Assembly (NCBI GenBank): GCA_005791855.1
Contig: SXUH01000084.1
Span: 1 to 5,687 of the forward strand
Reading direction: 5' to 3'
Length of the DNA stretch: 5,687 bases
Origin: Bdellovibrionales bacterium
GTDB lineage: Bacteria; Bdellovibrionota; Bacteriovoracia; Bacteriovoracales; Bacteriovoracaceae
Shown: positions 1-4,850 of the stretch, piece after piece
How positions within the stretch are numbered: the stretch's first letter is position 1
How the letters are laid out: every line of letters begins with the position of its first letter
Notes under the pieces: model-generated
Told to the model about the DNA's origin: nothing
Seen by the model: the letters and a program-made list of their open reading frames with translations, nothing else
The model's database searches: none
Made by a program: the position numbers and the translations under genes

Positions 1-26
1 AACGCTTGTGCTGCTACGTCTTCCAT
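1..26 (-). CDS. 5' fragment of an unidentified gene leaving the left edge
   Basis: Only the first eight codons and part of a ninth lie in the window; they read MEDVAAQA. I accept this as a real start because the ATG (bases 26-24 on the minus strand) has an almost ideal Shine-Dalgarno, AAAGGGGG, six bases upstream. A promoter candidate also sits upstream in the same orientation. The fragment lies 324 bp downstream of the CglF-like gene on the same strand, so it could be a further member of the envelope locus, but the long gap and its own promoter suggest a separate transcript. The eight residues do not look like a signal peptide, which suggests a cytoplasmic N-terminus. The product cannot be named from this. 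Confidence 0.6.
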
Positions 27-32
27 AAATGT

Positions 33-40
33 CCCCCTTT
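33..40 (-). promoter_or_regulatory. Strong ribosome binding site for the left-edge gene
   Basis: The minus strand reads AAAGGGGG here, followed by ACATTT and ATG. Match and spacing are close to ideal. This is the main reason for accepting the very short left-edge reading frame as a gene. Confidence 0.6.
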
Positions 41-118
41 AGGTATCTGAGTTATCGGTTTGCGAAGCGTATTCTTAAGGAATTTTTTTAACGGTGTGAG
101 AATCATAGAATTCCGATC

Positions 119-133
119 AGACTTCTTTAGTCT
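119..133. repeat. Short dyad AGACT-TCTTT-AGTCT
   Basis: A perfect 5-bp inverted repeat with a 5-base centre, inside the predicted leader of the left-edge gene. It could be a small RNA hairpin or an operator half-site pair. It is short enough to arise by chance. Confidence 0.25.
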
Positions 134-216
134 TCTGGAGTTCTCGATTCCGGTGAGCCGACGTGCAGCGGGAGGTAACGTTCCGGGGAGAATCGAAAAA
201 AAATTTGACTCAAAAT

Positions 217-244
217 ATTCTACGGCCAGAGGGAGAGGACTCAA
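217..244 (-). promoter_or_regulatory. Sigma70-like promoter candidate for the left-edge gene
   Basis: On the minus strand, TTGAGT (bases 244-239) is followed by a 16-bp spacer and TAGAAT (222-217). The -10 box matches TATAAT at five of six positions; the -35 box is weaker, with TTGA intact. The same -10 hexamer, a nearly identical upstream context (GGCCGTAGAAT here, GGCGTAGAAT there) and the same 16-bp spacer occur in the promoter candidate of the VWA operon at 4038-4065. That shared geometry raises my confidence in both. Transcription would start near base 210, just before an AT-rich T-tract. Confidence 0.45.
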
Positions 245-283
245 CCCCCGCGTGGAAAATCAGGGGCGAGGCGAATGGACTCG

Positions 284-303
284 GGCACTTGCACGGGAGT
301 GCC
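284..303. repeat. Hairpin downstream of the four-gene operon
   Basis: GGCACT and AGTGCC form a 6-bp stem with an 8-base loop, about 50 bp past the last stop codon of the operon. No run of T follows on either strand, so this is not a standard intrinsic terminator. It could be a 3'-end stabiliser or part of a factor-dependent terminator. Confidence 0.3.
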
Positions 304-350
304 ACGGAAAGTTGCTAGCACGGATGTGAGGAGGCGGCGGCGGGAGGCAG

Positions 351-599
351 CTAGCGCAGGGAATCCACGTCCTTCTTGATGAAGTCGTCGAACTCCTTGC
401 GGTTGAAGAGGTCGAGCTCGAAGCGCTTGCGTTCCCGGTCCCGGACGGAGATGTCCCCGGGGGCGATGAGCTGCCCCTGCACCTCGAGGTTCCCGAGGTC
501 GAACTTCTCGTACTTCTTGTACTGGTAGATGGTCTTCTCCTGGGCGCCCGCGGCGGCCGCGAAGAGGAGGCCCAGGGTGCAGGTCAGTAGCGTTTTCAT
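351..599 (-). CDS. Small secreted CglF/GltF-like envelope protein
   Basis: An 82-residue protein with a clear Sec signal peptide: MKT, a hydrophobic stretch of Leu and Ala at residues 4-17, and a likely cut after AGA at residue 19. The mature part is only about 63 residues and very charged. It has a Tyr/Lys block (residues 25-33), a short hydrophobic strand with a PGD turn (38-52), an Arg/Glu-rich stretch (53-61) and an FNRKEF...DVDSLR end. This order (aromatic/basic start, GQL-P-G turn, RxRxxF, then an R-x-x-F helix) resembles the small CglF (GltF) protein of the Myxococcus gliding machinery; that is family memory, not a search result. The start is fixed by ATGA, which overlaps the stop of the TPR gene by four bases, and by GAGGAG seven bases upstream. 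It is the last gene of the operon and probably acts in the periplasm with the TPR protein and barrel. Confidence 0.7.
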   Translation of the reverse strand: MKTLLTCTLGLLFAAAAGAQEKTIYQYKKYEKFDLGNLEVQGQLIAPGDISVRDRERKRFELDLFNRKEFDDFIKKDVDSLR

Positions 600-2020
600 T
601 TCTTCTCCTCACTGGCGGCGGCCGGGGCCGGGTCGTTCGGGTCCGTCGGCAGGGCCTTCCGGACCGTCTGGCAGTTGGACTGCAGGCCCAGGGAGTAGTC
701 CCCGAGCTCGTCCGCCCAGAACTCGCCCTGGAACTTCCAGAAGAGCTCGAAGCGACTCTGCTTCACGTTCGAGTAGTCTCCCCGGTTCCGGTCCGCGACG
801 AGCTTCCGGTTCTTGTACACGAGGTCCTTCTTCCGCGAGATGGTCTCGAGGTTGAGCTTGAAGAGCTCCGAGGAGAAGAACGGCACGCTCTGGAGGAACT
901 GGAAGATGTCGGTCTTGGCGTTGTAGTTGATCTTGGTGATCATGTTCCCCTGGACCTCGGTGAGGTGCCCGAGGAGCTTCTGCTGGATCTCGCGCTTCTC
1001 GTTGGCCTTGATCCGCTTGATCTCCCGGTTGATCTTGAAGATGCTGTTGAAGTCGAGGCTGAAGCGGGTCTGCTTCTTGAGCCGGGTGATGATGTGGCGG
1101 ACGAAGTCCTCGTGCTTCTTGAGGTCGTTCCCCGGCTTGAACATCAGGTTGTAGAAGTAGGCCTGGGAGTTCTTGTTCTGCCGGAGGACGTTCTCCAGGG
1201 CGAGGAACCGCGGCCGGTAGGCCTGGTAGTACTGGTTGATGATGACCAGGCTGTCCTGGTAGAGGCACATCTTGAAGTACGCGAGGGCCGCGAGGTACTC
1301 GGCCTCCGGGAAGAAGTACGTGTCCAGGAGCGGCGACTTGTACGTCAGGAGGATGCCGAGGGTCCGGTTGTAGTCCCCCATCTGGTAGTAGACCCAGGCC
1401 TTCTCGAGGAGGATGTAGGGCCACTTGTAGGACTTCTTCGGGATCCGGTTGTAGGCGTCGAGGGACTTCTGGTGCTCGCCGGCCTTGAAGAGCTGCCGGG
1501 CCTTGTTGACCACGCAGATCTCGTAGACCATGCGGTAGTAGCGCTTGATCTTCTCCCCCACCGCGCTCGCCTCGTTCCGGAGCGCGCTCTTGAAGCACTG
1601 GCCCAGGGCGCGGTCCTGGTTCTTGAAGTCCCCGAGCTGCGAGTAGATCTGGGACTCGAGGAGCTTGCCCTCCGGGAAGTACCGGTGGTCCTTGTGGATC
1701 TTCGAGAAGAGCTCGATGGCCCGCTTCGTGTCCTTGGCCTGCATGGCCTGCCGGCCCAGGATGAACCGGGTGGAGGAGCTCGGGTACCGCTCGAGGAGGG
1801 TCGGCTCGTAGTCCTCGAGGAGCTCGATCCCCGTGTAGAAGAGGAGGTTCTCGAGCCGGGCGACGTCCTTGGTGAAGACCTCGCGGGTGTACGTCTCCCG
1901 GAAGAATTCGTTCAGGGCCGAGTAGTAGTACTTCTTGTCTTCGAGCTTCTCCGAGAGCGTCTTCGGCGCCCCGAGGGCCTGGAGGGAGAAGATCGCGAGG
2001 AGGAAGAGTCCAAACTTCAT
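596..2020 (-). CDS. Exported TPR-repeat protein, GltC/GltE-like
   Basis: A 474-residue protein with a signal peptide (residues 1-18, ending ALGA) and no lipobox cysteine, so it is probably a soluble periplasmic protein. Helical TPR-like repeats are visible at about 84-117 (RAIELFSKI), 173-206 (GEHQKSLDAYNRIP) and 207-268 (AWVYYQMGDYNRTLGIL, then FFPEAEYLAALAYFKMCLY). The middle (about 300-410) is basic and probably helical or coiled. Near the end is a conserved-looking block, FWKFQGEFWADELGDY (427-442), followed by SNC, then a Pro/Ala-rich tail. The TPR style and the W-x-F-x-G-E-F-W-x-D-E-L-G-x-Y block match the TPR components of the Glt gliding complex. I cannot decide between GltC, which lies beside barrel genes, and GltE/AglT, which in Myxococcus is annotated as a lipoprotein. 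The start has AAGGA overlapping the previous gene's stop, so translation is probably coupled. Confidence 0.75.
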   Translation of the reverse strand: MKFGLFLLAIFSLQALGAPKTLSEKLEDKKYYYSALNEFFRETYTREVFTKDVARLENLLFYTGIELLEDYEPTLLERYPSSSTRFILGRQAMQAKDTKRAIELFSKIHKDHRYFPEGKLLESQIYSQLGDFKNQDRALGQCFKSALRNEASAVGEKIKRYYRMVYEICVVNKARQLFKAGEHQKSLDAYNRIPKKSYKWPYILLEKAWVYYQMGDYNRTLGILLTYKSPLLDTYFFPEAEYLAALAYFKMCLYQDSLVIINQYYQAYRPRFLALENVLRQNKNSQAYFYNLMFKPGNDLKKHEDFVRHIITRLKKQTRFSLDFNSIFKINREIKRIKANEKREIQQKLLGHLTEVQGNMITKINYNAKTDIFQFLQSVPFFSSELFKLNLETISRKKDLVYKNRKLVADRNRGDYSNVKQSRFELFWKFQGEFWADELGDYSLGLQSNCQTVRKALPTDPNDPAPAAASEEKK

Positions 2021-2026
2021 AGGCGG

Positions 2027-2032
2027 TCCTTA
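2027..2032 (-). promoter_or_regulatory. Stop/Shine-Dalgarno overlap (TAAGGA) coupling barrel and TPR genes
   Basis: The TAA stop of the beta-barrel gene is also the start of TAAGGA, which serves as ribosome binding site for the TPR gene seven bases downstream. A terminating ribosome would already sit at the next start, which favours fixed stoichiometry of the two products. Confidence 0.6.
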
Positions 2033-2728
2033 ATAAGAGAATCCAACGCTCATGATGATGTCGGTGTTCGTGCGAAGTTTGTCGGAGTTTGGATTCCGCG
2101 GACCGGGGGCCATGTAGTAGGTGTTCATGTACTCGAGGCCAAGGTGGATGTTCTCCTGGATGTGGAACTTGAGCTTCGTCTTGATGATCCCCGCGGTGTA
2201 GTCTTCCTTCAGGAACACCGGCGGGATGTTCGCGCCGAGGGCGACGGTCTCGAGGTTACTCTCGGCGTTGACCTTCCCGAGCCCCGCGCCGAAGGACCAG
2301 TCGAAGTAGAAGATCTGGTTGAAGGTGTTGATCTTCCCGTAGAACGGAGACCAGATCGCGAGGGCCCCGTAGGAGCTCTGGATCCGGCGGATGAACGGCT
2401 CGACGTTGAGCTGGCGGATGTTCTTGTACTCGTCGTTGTTGGCGTTCGAGTAGAGGTTGTAGAAGAGCTCGATCCCCCAGTCCTCGTGGAGGTAGAAGCC
2501 CACGCGGCCGGCGAAGCCGGTGGTGTCCTGGAACTTCGAGGTGAAGTTCGTGATGTACCCGAGGTCCGCGTAGAAGGAGTGCTCTTTCTTGTGGATCTTG
2601 TTCTGGAGGACGTAGACCTTCTTGTCCGGGTCAAGCCAGAGGAAGTCGTACAACGACTTCTCTCCGGCTTGGGTTTCGTTCGAGAACACGGCAAGGCAGA
2701 ATAAAGCAACCATCCCTAGTTTAAGCAT
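2030..2728 (-). CDS. Outer membrane beta-barrel protein (OMP_myx_plus type)
   Basis: A 232-residue protein with a signal peptide (about 1-21, ending TQA). The mature part starts with SLYDFLWLDPDKKVYVLQ, then an alternating hydrophobic/polar pattern typical of transmembrane beta-strands: FYADLGYITN (52-61), FAGRVGFYL (72-80), WGIELFYNLYS (84-94), SYGALAIWSPF (119-129), IFYFDWSFGAGLG (139-151), KTKLKFHI (183-190) and IHLGLEYMNTYYM (194-206). It ends in the aromatic terminus VGFSY expected for BAM-dependent insertion. The N-terminal block and overall length fit the outer membrane beta-barrel family shared by myxobacteria and Bdellovibrio, which includes GltA, GltB and CglE of gliding complexes. 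I do not assign one symbol. An AAAGGG Shine-Dalgarno lies four bases before the ATG. It is the second gene of the operon, 33 bp after the VWA gene. Confidence 0.8.
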   Translation of the reverse strand: MLKLGMVALFCLAVFSNETQAGEKSLYDFLWLDPDKKVYVLQNKIHKKEHSFYADLGYITNFTSKFQDTTGFAGRVGFYLHEDWGIELFYNLYSNANNDEYKNIRQLNVEPFIRRIQSSYGALAIWSPFYGKINTFNQIFYFDWSFGAGLGKVNAESNLETVALGANIPPVFLKEDYTAGIIKTKLKFHIQENIHLGLEYMNTYYMAPGPRNPNSDKLRTNTDIIMSVGFSY

Positions 2729-2731
2729 AAA

Positions 2732-2737
2732 TCCCTT
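2732..2737 (-). promoter_or_regulatory. Ribosome binding site of the beta-barrel gene
   Basis: The minus strand reads AAAGGG followed by ATTT or close to it and the ATG ending at 2728. The 33-bp gap around it is AT-rich, with a TATAAAGTAT stretch; that stretch is too close to the start to be a convincing separate promoter. Confidence 0.5.
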
Positions 2738-2761
2738 TAATACTTTATAACTTTCTAAAAC

Positions 2762-3898
2762 CTATTTCAGATACTTAACTTTAACCTCAGACCCGACTGG
2801 AGGCAAGTACCCATTATCGAATTTGATCGACCGGGAGGCGGAGTCGTAGGTGAAGTTGGAGACTTCCTGTCCGTCAACGAACACCTCGATCGATCCCGGG
2901 AGGGCGGCGCTTGCTAGTGCGAAACTATCCAGTAAGTTGATGATCGAATCTCCCATCTCGGTGAGGACCTGGTGGAAGTCGTCGCGGATGTCGGCGACCA
3001 CGCCGGCCGTGGCGTTGGACATGTCGGCGTACCGCTGGAACCCGGTGCTGATCCCCGAGGCCCCGGTGTTCGAAAGGGTTTTATCAACTATCGAGTAGAC
3101 CTTCACGAGCCCGGCGGAAGCCTTGTACGACTTCAGAACGTCGGCGTACTGGATCGGCGTCTTCGGAGACTGGTCTTCCTCGTCCGAGAGGATCACCACG
3201 GCCAGGTAGGCCTCGGGTCTGATGAAGCTGGCGGCGTATCTGGTCATGAAGGCTTCCGATGCCTGCAGACCTTTCTCGTTCCCGGAACCGCTGATCCCGA
3301 CCTTAACGAGGTTGTTAAAGTCAGACAAGAACCGCGCGGGGTCCTGGGCAGCCTTTGCCGAGGTCAGTTTCGTGTCACTTCCTGTGACCATCAGCCCGTC
3401 CTTCCCTGCGGTGGTATCGGTGGTGGTGATACCCATCTTGAAATCCACGTCCTTGGTGATGAAGTCCTGGATGAAGGCGTCGAAGTTCGCGCCGAGAGCG
3501 GCCTGCTCTTCGGACATGGACCCCGAGTTGTCGATGATCCAAAGAATGTCCAGCTTCTTTGTCTCACCGGCGGTCTGGTGAAAGGTCTCTTCCTGAGGGA
3601 TGCCCGAAACTGTTCCACCGGTGCTTCCTGCGGTCGAACCTCCTGCCGAGCTTCCTGCTGTGGTTGACCCACTGGTCGTACCGGCCGTGGCACCACCTGT
3701 AGATCCACTGTCCACTCCACCCTGAGCGGAACCGTCGAAGCCTCCCTGGCTTGACCCGTTCACAGTTCCAACTGTCGGGTCGTTGTACGGACTTTCTAGG
3801 AATTCCTTTTCGTAGAATTCGTCTTTGTTACAGGCCGTGAGACCTGAGCACAAAGCGAGCAAGAGACATAAATGTCCAAGCTTTGAAAGGGGTAACAT
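2762..3898 (-). CDS. VWA-domain lipoprotein, CglB-like architecture
   Basis: A 378-residue lipoprotein. The signal peptide ends in the lipobox LTAC (Cys23). Position +2 is Asn, not Asp, so an outer-membrane destination is likely by the enterobacterial rule. Residues 44-99 are a Gly/Ser/Thr-rich flexible tether. A von Willebrand factor A domain follows (about 114-325): the MIDAS motif D123-N-S-G-S127 after a beta strand (LDILWII), a GSGNEKGLQAS helix start (204-214) where the third metal ligand is usually found, and D239 in ILSDEED. Residues 334-378 form a small beta-rich tail (SIEVFVDGQ...VGSEVKVKYLK). VWA/MIDAS domains bind ligands through a divalent metal. A lipid-anchored VWA protein beside barrel and TPR proteins recalls CglB, the gliding adhesin of Myxococcus. 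Unlike CglB, the mature chain has no cysteine beyond Cys23, so orthology is not claimed. It is first in the operon; AGGAG lies six bases before the ATG. Confidence 0.8.
   Translation of the reverse strand: MLPLSKLGHLCLLLALCSGLTACNKDEFYEKEFLESPYNDPTVGTVNGSSQGGFDGSAQGGVDSGSTGGATAGTTSGSTTAGSSAGGSTAGSTGGTVSGIPQEETFHQTAGETKKLDILWIIDNSGSMSEEQAALGANFDAFIQDFITKDVDFKMGITTTDTTAGKDGLMVTGSDTKLTSAKAAQDPARFLSDFNNLVKVGISGSGNEKGLQASEAFMTRYAASFIRPEAYLAVVILSDEEDQSPKTPIQYADVLKSYKASAGLVKVYSIVDKTLSNTGASGISTGFQRYADMSNATAGVVADIRDDFHQVLTEMGDSIINLLDSFALASAALPGSIEVFVDGQEVSNFTYDSASRSIKFDNGYLPPVGSEVKVKYLK
3602..3769 (-). repeat. Low-complexity Gly/Ser/Thr-coding tract
   Basis: This part of the VWA gene encodes residues 44-99, made almost only of Gly, Ser, Thr and Ala, with STAGS/GGSTAG-like units repeated imperfectly. 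It is a spacer between lipid anchor and VWA domain. Such tracts can change length by slippage, which would alter how far the domain reaches from the membrane. Confidence 0.6.
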
Positions 3899-3904
3899 GG
3901 CTAA

Positions 3905-3916
3905 CTCCTAAAGGAG
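3905..3916 (-). promoter_or_regulatory. Shine-Dalgarno of the VWA gene inside a small hairpin
   Basis: The minus strand reads CTCCTTTAGGAG, then TTAGCC and ATG. AGGAG is the ribosome binding site. The preceding CTCC can pair with its GGAG across a four-base loop, partly hiding it. The hairpin is only four GC-rich pairs, so the effect on translation would be mild. Confidence 0.45.
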
Positions 3917-3945
3917 CGCGGAGGCAGGTGCCTGTGCGGTTCTTC

Positions 3946-4001
3946 TCGATTTTGGCAACAACTTACGTGCAACCTGAGATAACGTCCAACAACAAAATCG
4001 A
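3946..4001. repeat. 9-bp inverted repeat enclosing two ACGTSCAAC repeats, in the VWA operon leader
   Basis: TCGATTTTG (3946-3954) is matched by its exact reverse complement CAAAATCGA (3993-4001), with 38 bases between. Inside that spacer are two near-identical direct units, ACGTGCAAC (3965-3973) and ACGTCCAAC (3982-3990), 17 bp apart and differing at one base. CAACAAC also occurs at both ends of the spacer. The element lies between the predicted promoter and the VWA start, so it would be transcribed. It could be a leader RNA hairpin or a protein binding site. No known riboswitch is recognised. Confidence 0.4.
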
Positions 4002-4037
4002 AGAAAAAAAGGAAATTTTTTTTAACTGACAAGACCC

Positions 4038-4065
4038 ATTCTACGCCGTTAAAAATTTTTATCAA
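4038..4065 (-). promoter_or_regulatory. Sigma70-like promoter of the VWA/barrel/TPR/CglF-like operon
   Basis: On the minus strand, TTGATA (4065-4060) and TAGAAT (4043-4038) are separated by 16 bp. Each matches the consensus at five of six positions. The DNA upstream is AT-rich. The -35 box and spacer lie inside a dyad, CCGTT (4046-4050) and AACGG (4064-4068), around AAAAATTTTT, so a repressor could cover the promoter. Transcription would start near 4031, giving a leader of about 130 nt. A weaker alternative, TTGTAG-16-AATAAT, lies just upstream. Confidence 0.55.
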
Positions 4066-4128
4066 CGGATTATTTGACTTATTTGCTTAACTACAAAAGT
4101 TATGAAAGCTTGCGCGGCCGGTGCCAAC

Positions 4129-4169
4129 CACGAAAAGCAGGCACTTTTTCGGGTGCCAAGATTTTCGTG
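4129..4169 (-). terminator. Nested hairpin directly after the lipoprotein stop codon
   Basis: The outer stem pairs CACGAAAA with TTTTCGTG (4129-4136 with 4162-4169) over 8 bp. Inside it, GGCAC pairs with GTGCC (4140-4144 with 4153-4157). Read on the minus strand, the inner hairpin is followed by TGCTTTTC, a short T-rich tail, so it may be the terminating form while the outer stem competes for the T-tract. The hairpin begins on the base after the lipoprotein's TAG and lies ahead of the next promoter, where a terminator is expected. Confidence 0.5.
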
Positions 4170-4802
4170 CTAAAACCCTAAAGTGACCTTCAAGTCTTTG
4201 AATTCCTTGTCTTTTTTTAGAGCTTTTTTGACGTTATCGAAGTCGTTTCCGACGATCATCCCGCAGCGGAGGTTGTTCATGGCGAATTCGTAGCGGTTGA
4301 AGAAGCGCATCTTTTTGAGGTCGTCTTTGTGTGCGGTTCCTACCTCCGGGCACTGGATGACGATGGTCCCGCCGTAGGTGTTCGCGTTATCCTTCACCGT
4401 GAACCCGAAGGCGGAGGTCCCGGGCCTCACCGAGTAGAGGAAGCCGTTCACCTCGATCTTCACGATCTGCCAGTGGCCCTCGGCGAGGACGCGCTGGTTG
4501 TACCCCTTCTCGAGGTCCGCGCGGATCTCGCTCAGGGACTCCGGATTGTTGAGCGTGATCTGGACCTTCTCCGGAGTCAGGAGCTGCCAGATGGCAGTGG
4601 ACCCGAAGGTCGGCCCCGCGAAGGTCGCCGGCGGGACCCCGCTCGCCGGCCCGGGCCGCTTCACCTCCGCGGTGGGCTTCTTCGGAGAAACCGACTTAGT
4701 CTCTGGTTTTTTCGCGATCGGCGAAGGCTTCCTTTTTACAAGGAACGAGCAACCTGGTAGTACCAGGAGCACCCAGAGGATAGAGACATTCATTTTTTTC
4801 AT
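4170..4802 (-). CDS. Unrecognised lipoprotein with Lys/Pro-rich linker
   Basis: A 210-residue protein with a short basic start, a hydrophobic segment (about 7-16) and a lipobox LPGC (Cys18, followed by Ser), so an outer-membrane lipoprotein is likely. Residues 22-65 are rich in Lys, Pro, Ala and Ser and look disordered, as in tethers that cross the periplasm. The rest (about 66-210) looks like a compact mixed domain: IWQLLTPEKVQITLNN, an ADLEKGYNQRVLAEGHWQIV stretch, beta-rich IKIEVNGFLYSV and GGTIVIQC, then a basic helix and a VTLGF end. Two cysteines (151 and 180) could pair. I do not recognise a family. The start is uncertain: ATG at 4802 has AAAGGG only at an unusual 16-base distance, and a second ATG three codons later (4793) is possible. 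The gene is divergent from the rlmN-like gene and ends at a terminator, so it is probably transcribed alone. Confidence 0.7.
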   Translation of the reverse strand: MKKMNVSILWVLLVLPGCSFLVKRKPSPIAKKPETKSVSPKKPTAEVKRPGPASGVPPATFAGPTFGSTAIWQLLTPEKVQITLNNPESLSEIRADLEKGYNQRVLAEGHWQIVKIEVNGFLYSVRPGTSAFGFTVKDNANTYGGTIVIQCPEVGTAHKDDLKKMRFFNRYEFAMNNLRCGMIVGNDFDNVKKALKKDKEFKDLKVTLGF

Positions 4803-4811
4803 GGATATACT
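4783..4811 (+). promoter_or_regulatory. Promoter candidate for the rlmN-like gene, inside the lipoprotein start
   Basis: On the plus strand, GAGACA (4783-4788), a 17-bp spacer and TATACT (4806-4811) fit a sigma70 promoter, with four and five matches to consensus. Transcription would start near 4818, giving a leader of about 33 nt. The -10 box overlaps TAGTAT on the minus strand (4812-4807), which could be the lipoprotein's own -10 with a poor -35. Confidence 0.4.
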
Positions 4812-4850
4812 ATCGCATCCCTTTAGGTATTCTGCAAGGCCGGAAAAGAC

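Larger units (their letters stand above)
27..350. other. 324-bp intergenic region, leader of the left-edge gene
   Basis: No convincing gene lies here. Frames that stay open either continue out of the neighbouring GC-rich gene or have no ribosome binding site and a low-complexity or basic translation. Bases 60-220 are AT-rich. The part next to the CglF-like stop codon (about 240-350) keeps the GC-rich composition. The region holds a minus-strand promoter candidate at 217-244, a short dyad at 119-133 (AGACT/AGTCT) and a 6-bp hairpin at 284-303 without a T-tract. If the promoter is right, the left-edge gene has a 5' untranslated leader of roughly 180 nt. Confidence 0.55.

Noticed and set aside
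14..244. Minus-strand 76-codon frame in the left intergenic region
   Set aside because: It reads through the predicted promoter, the leader and the strong Shine-Dalgarno of the left-edge gene, and its composition is basic and irregular. A leader peptide cannot be excluded but is not supported.
284..303. Hairpin as an intrinsic terminator of the four-gene operon
   Set aside because: The stem is real but no T-tract follows on the minus strand, so it is listed only as a hairpin.
60..329. Plus-strand 89-codon frame in the left intergenic region
   Set aside because: No convincing ribosome binding site, crosses a marked change in base composition, and shows no protein-like pattern.
609..1598. Minus-strand 329-codon frame inside the TPR gene
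   Set aside because: It is a frame-shifted reading of the TPR gene, rich in Pro, Gly, Arg and Gln with no domain pattern or ribosome binding site.
965..2704. Plus-strand open frame of 579 codons running antisense across the TPR and barrel genes
   Set aside because: Its translation is a monotonous mix of Glu, Leu, Val, Asp and Arg, as expected when the opposite strand uses GAG, CTC, GAC and AAG codons. It crosses two well-supported genes, and the opposite strand shows signal peptides and family patterns. Its length comes from codon bias.
2972..3667. Plus-strand 231-codon frame opposite the VWA gene
   Set aside because: Antisense shadow of a gene with an intact lipobox, MIDAS and Shine-Dalgarno; no signals of its own.
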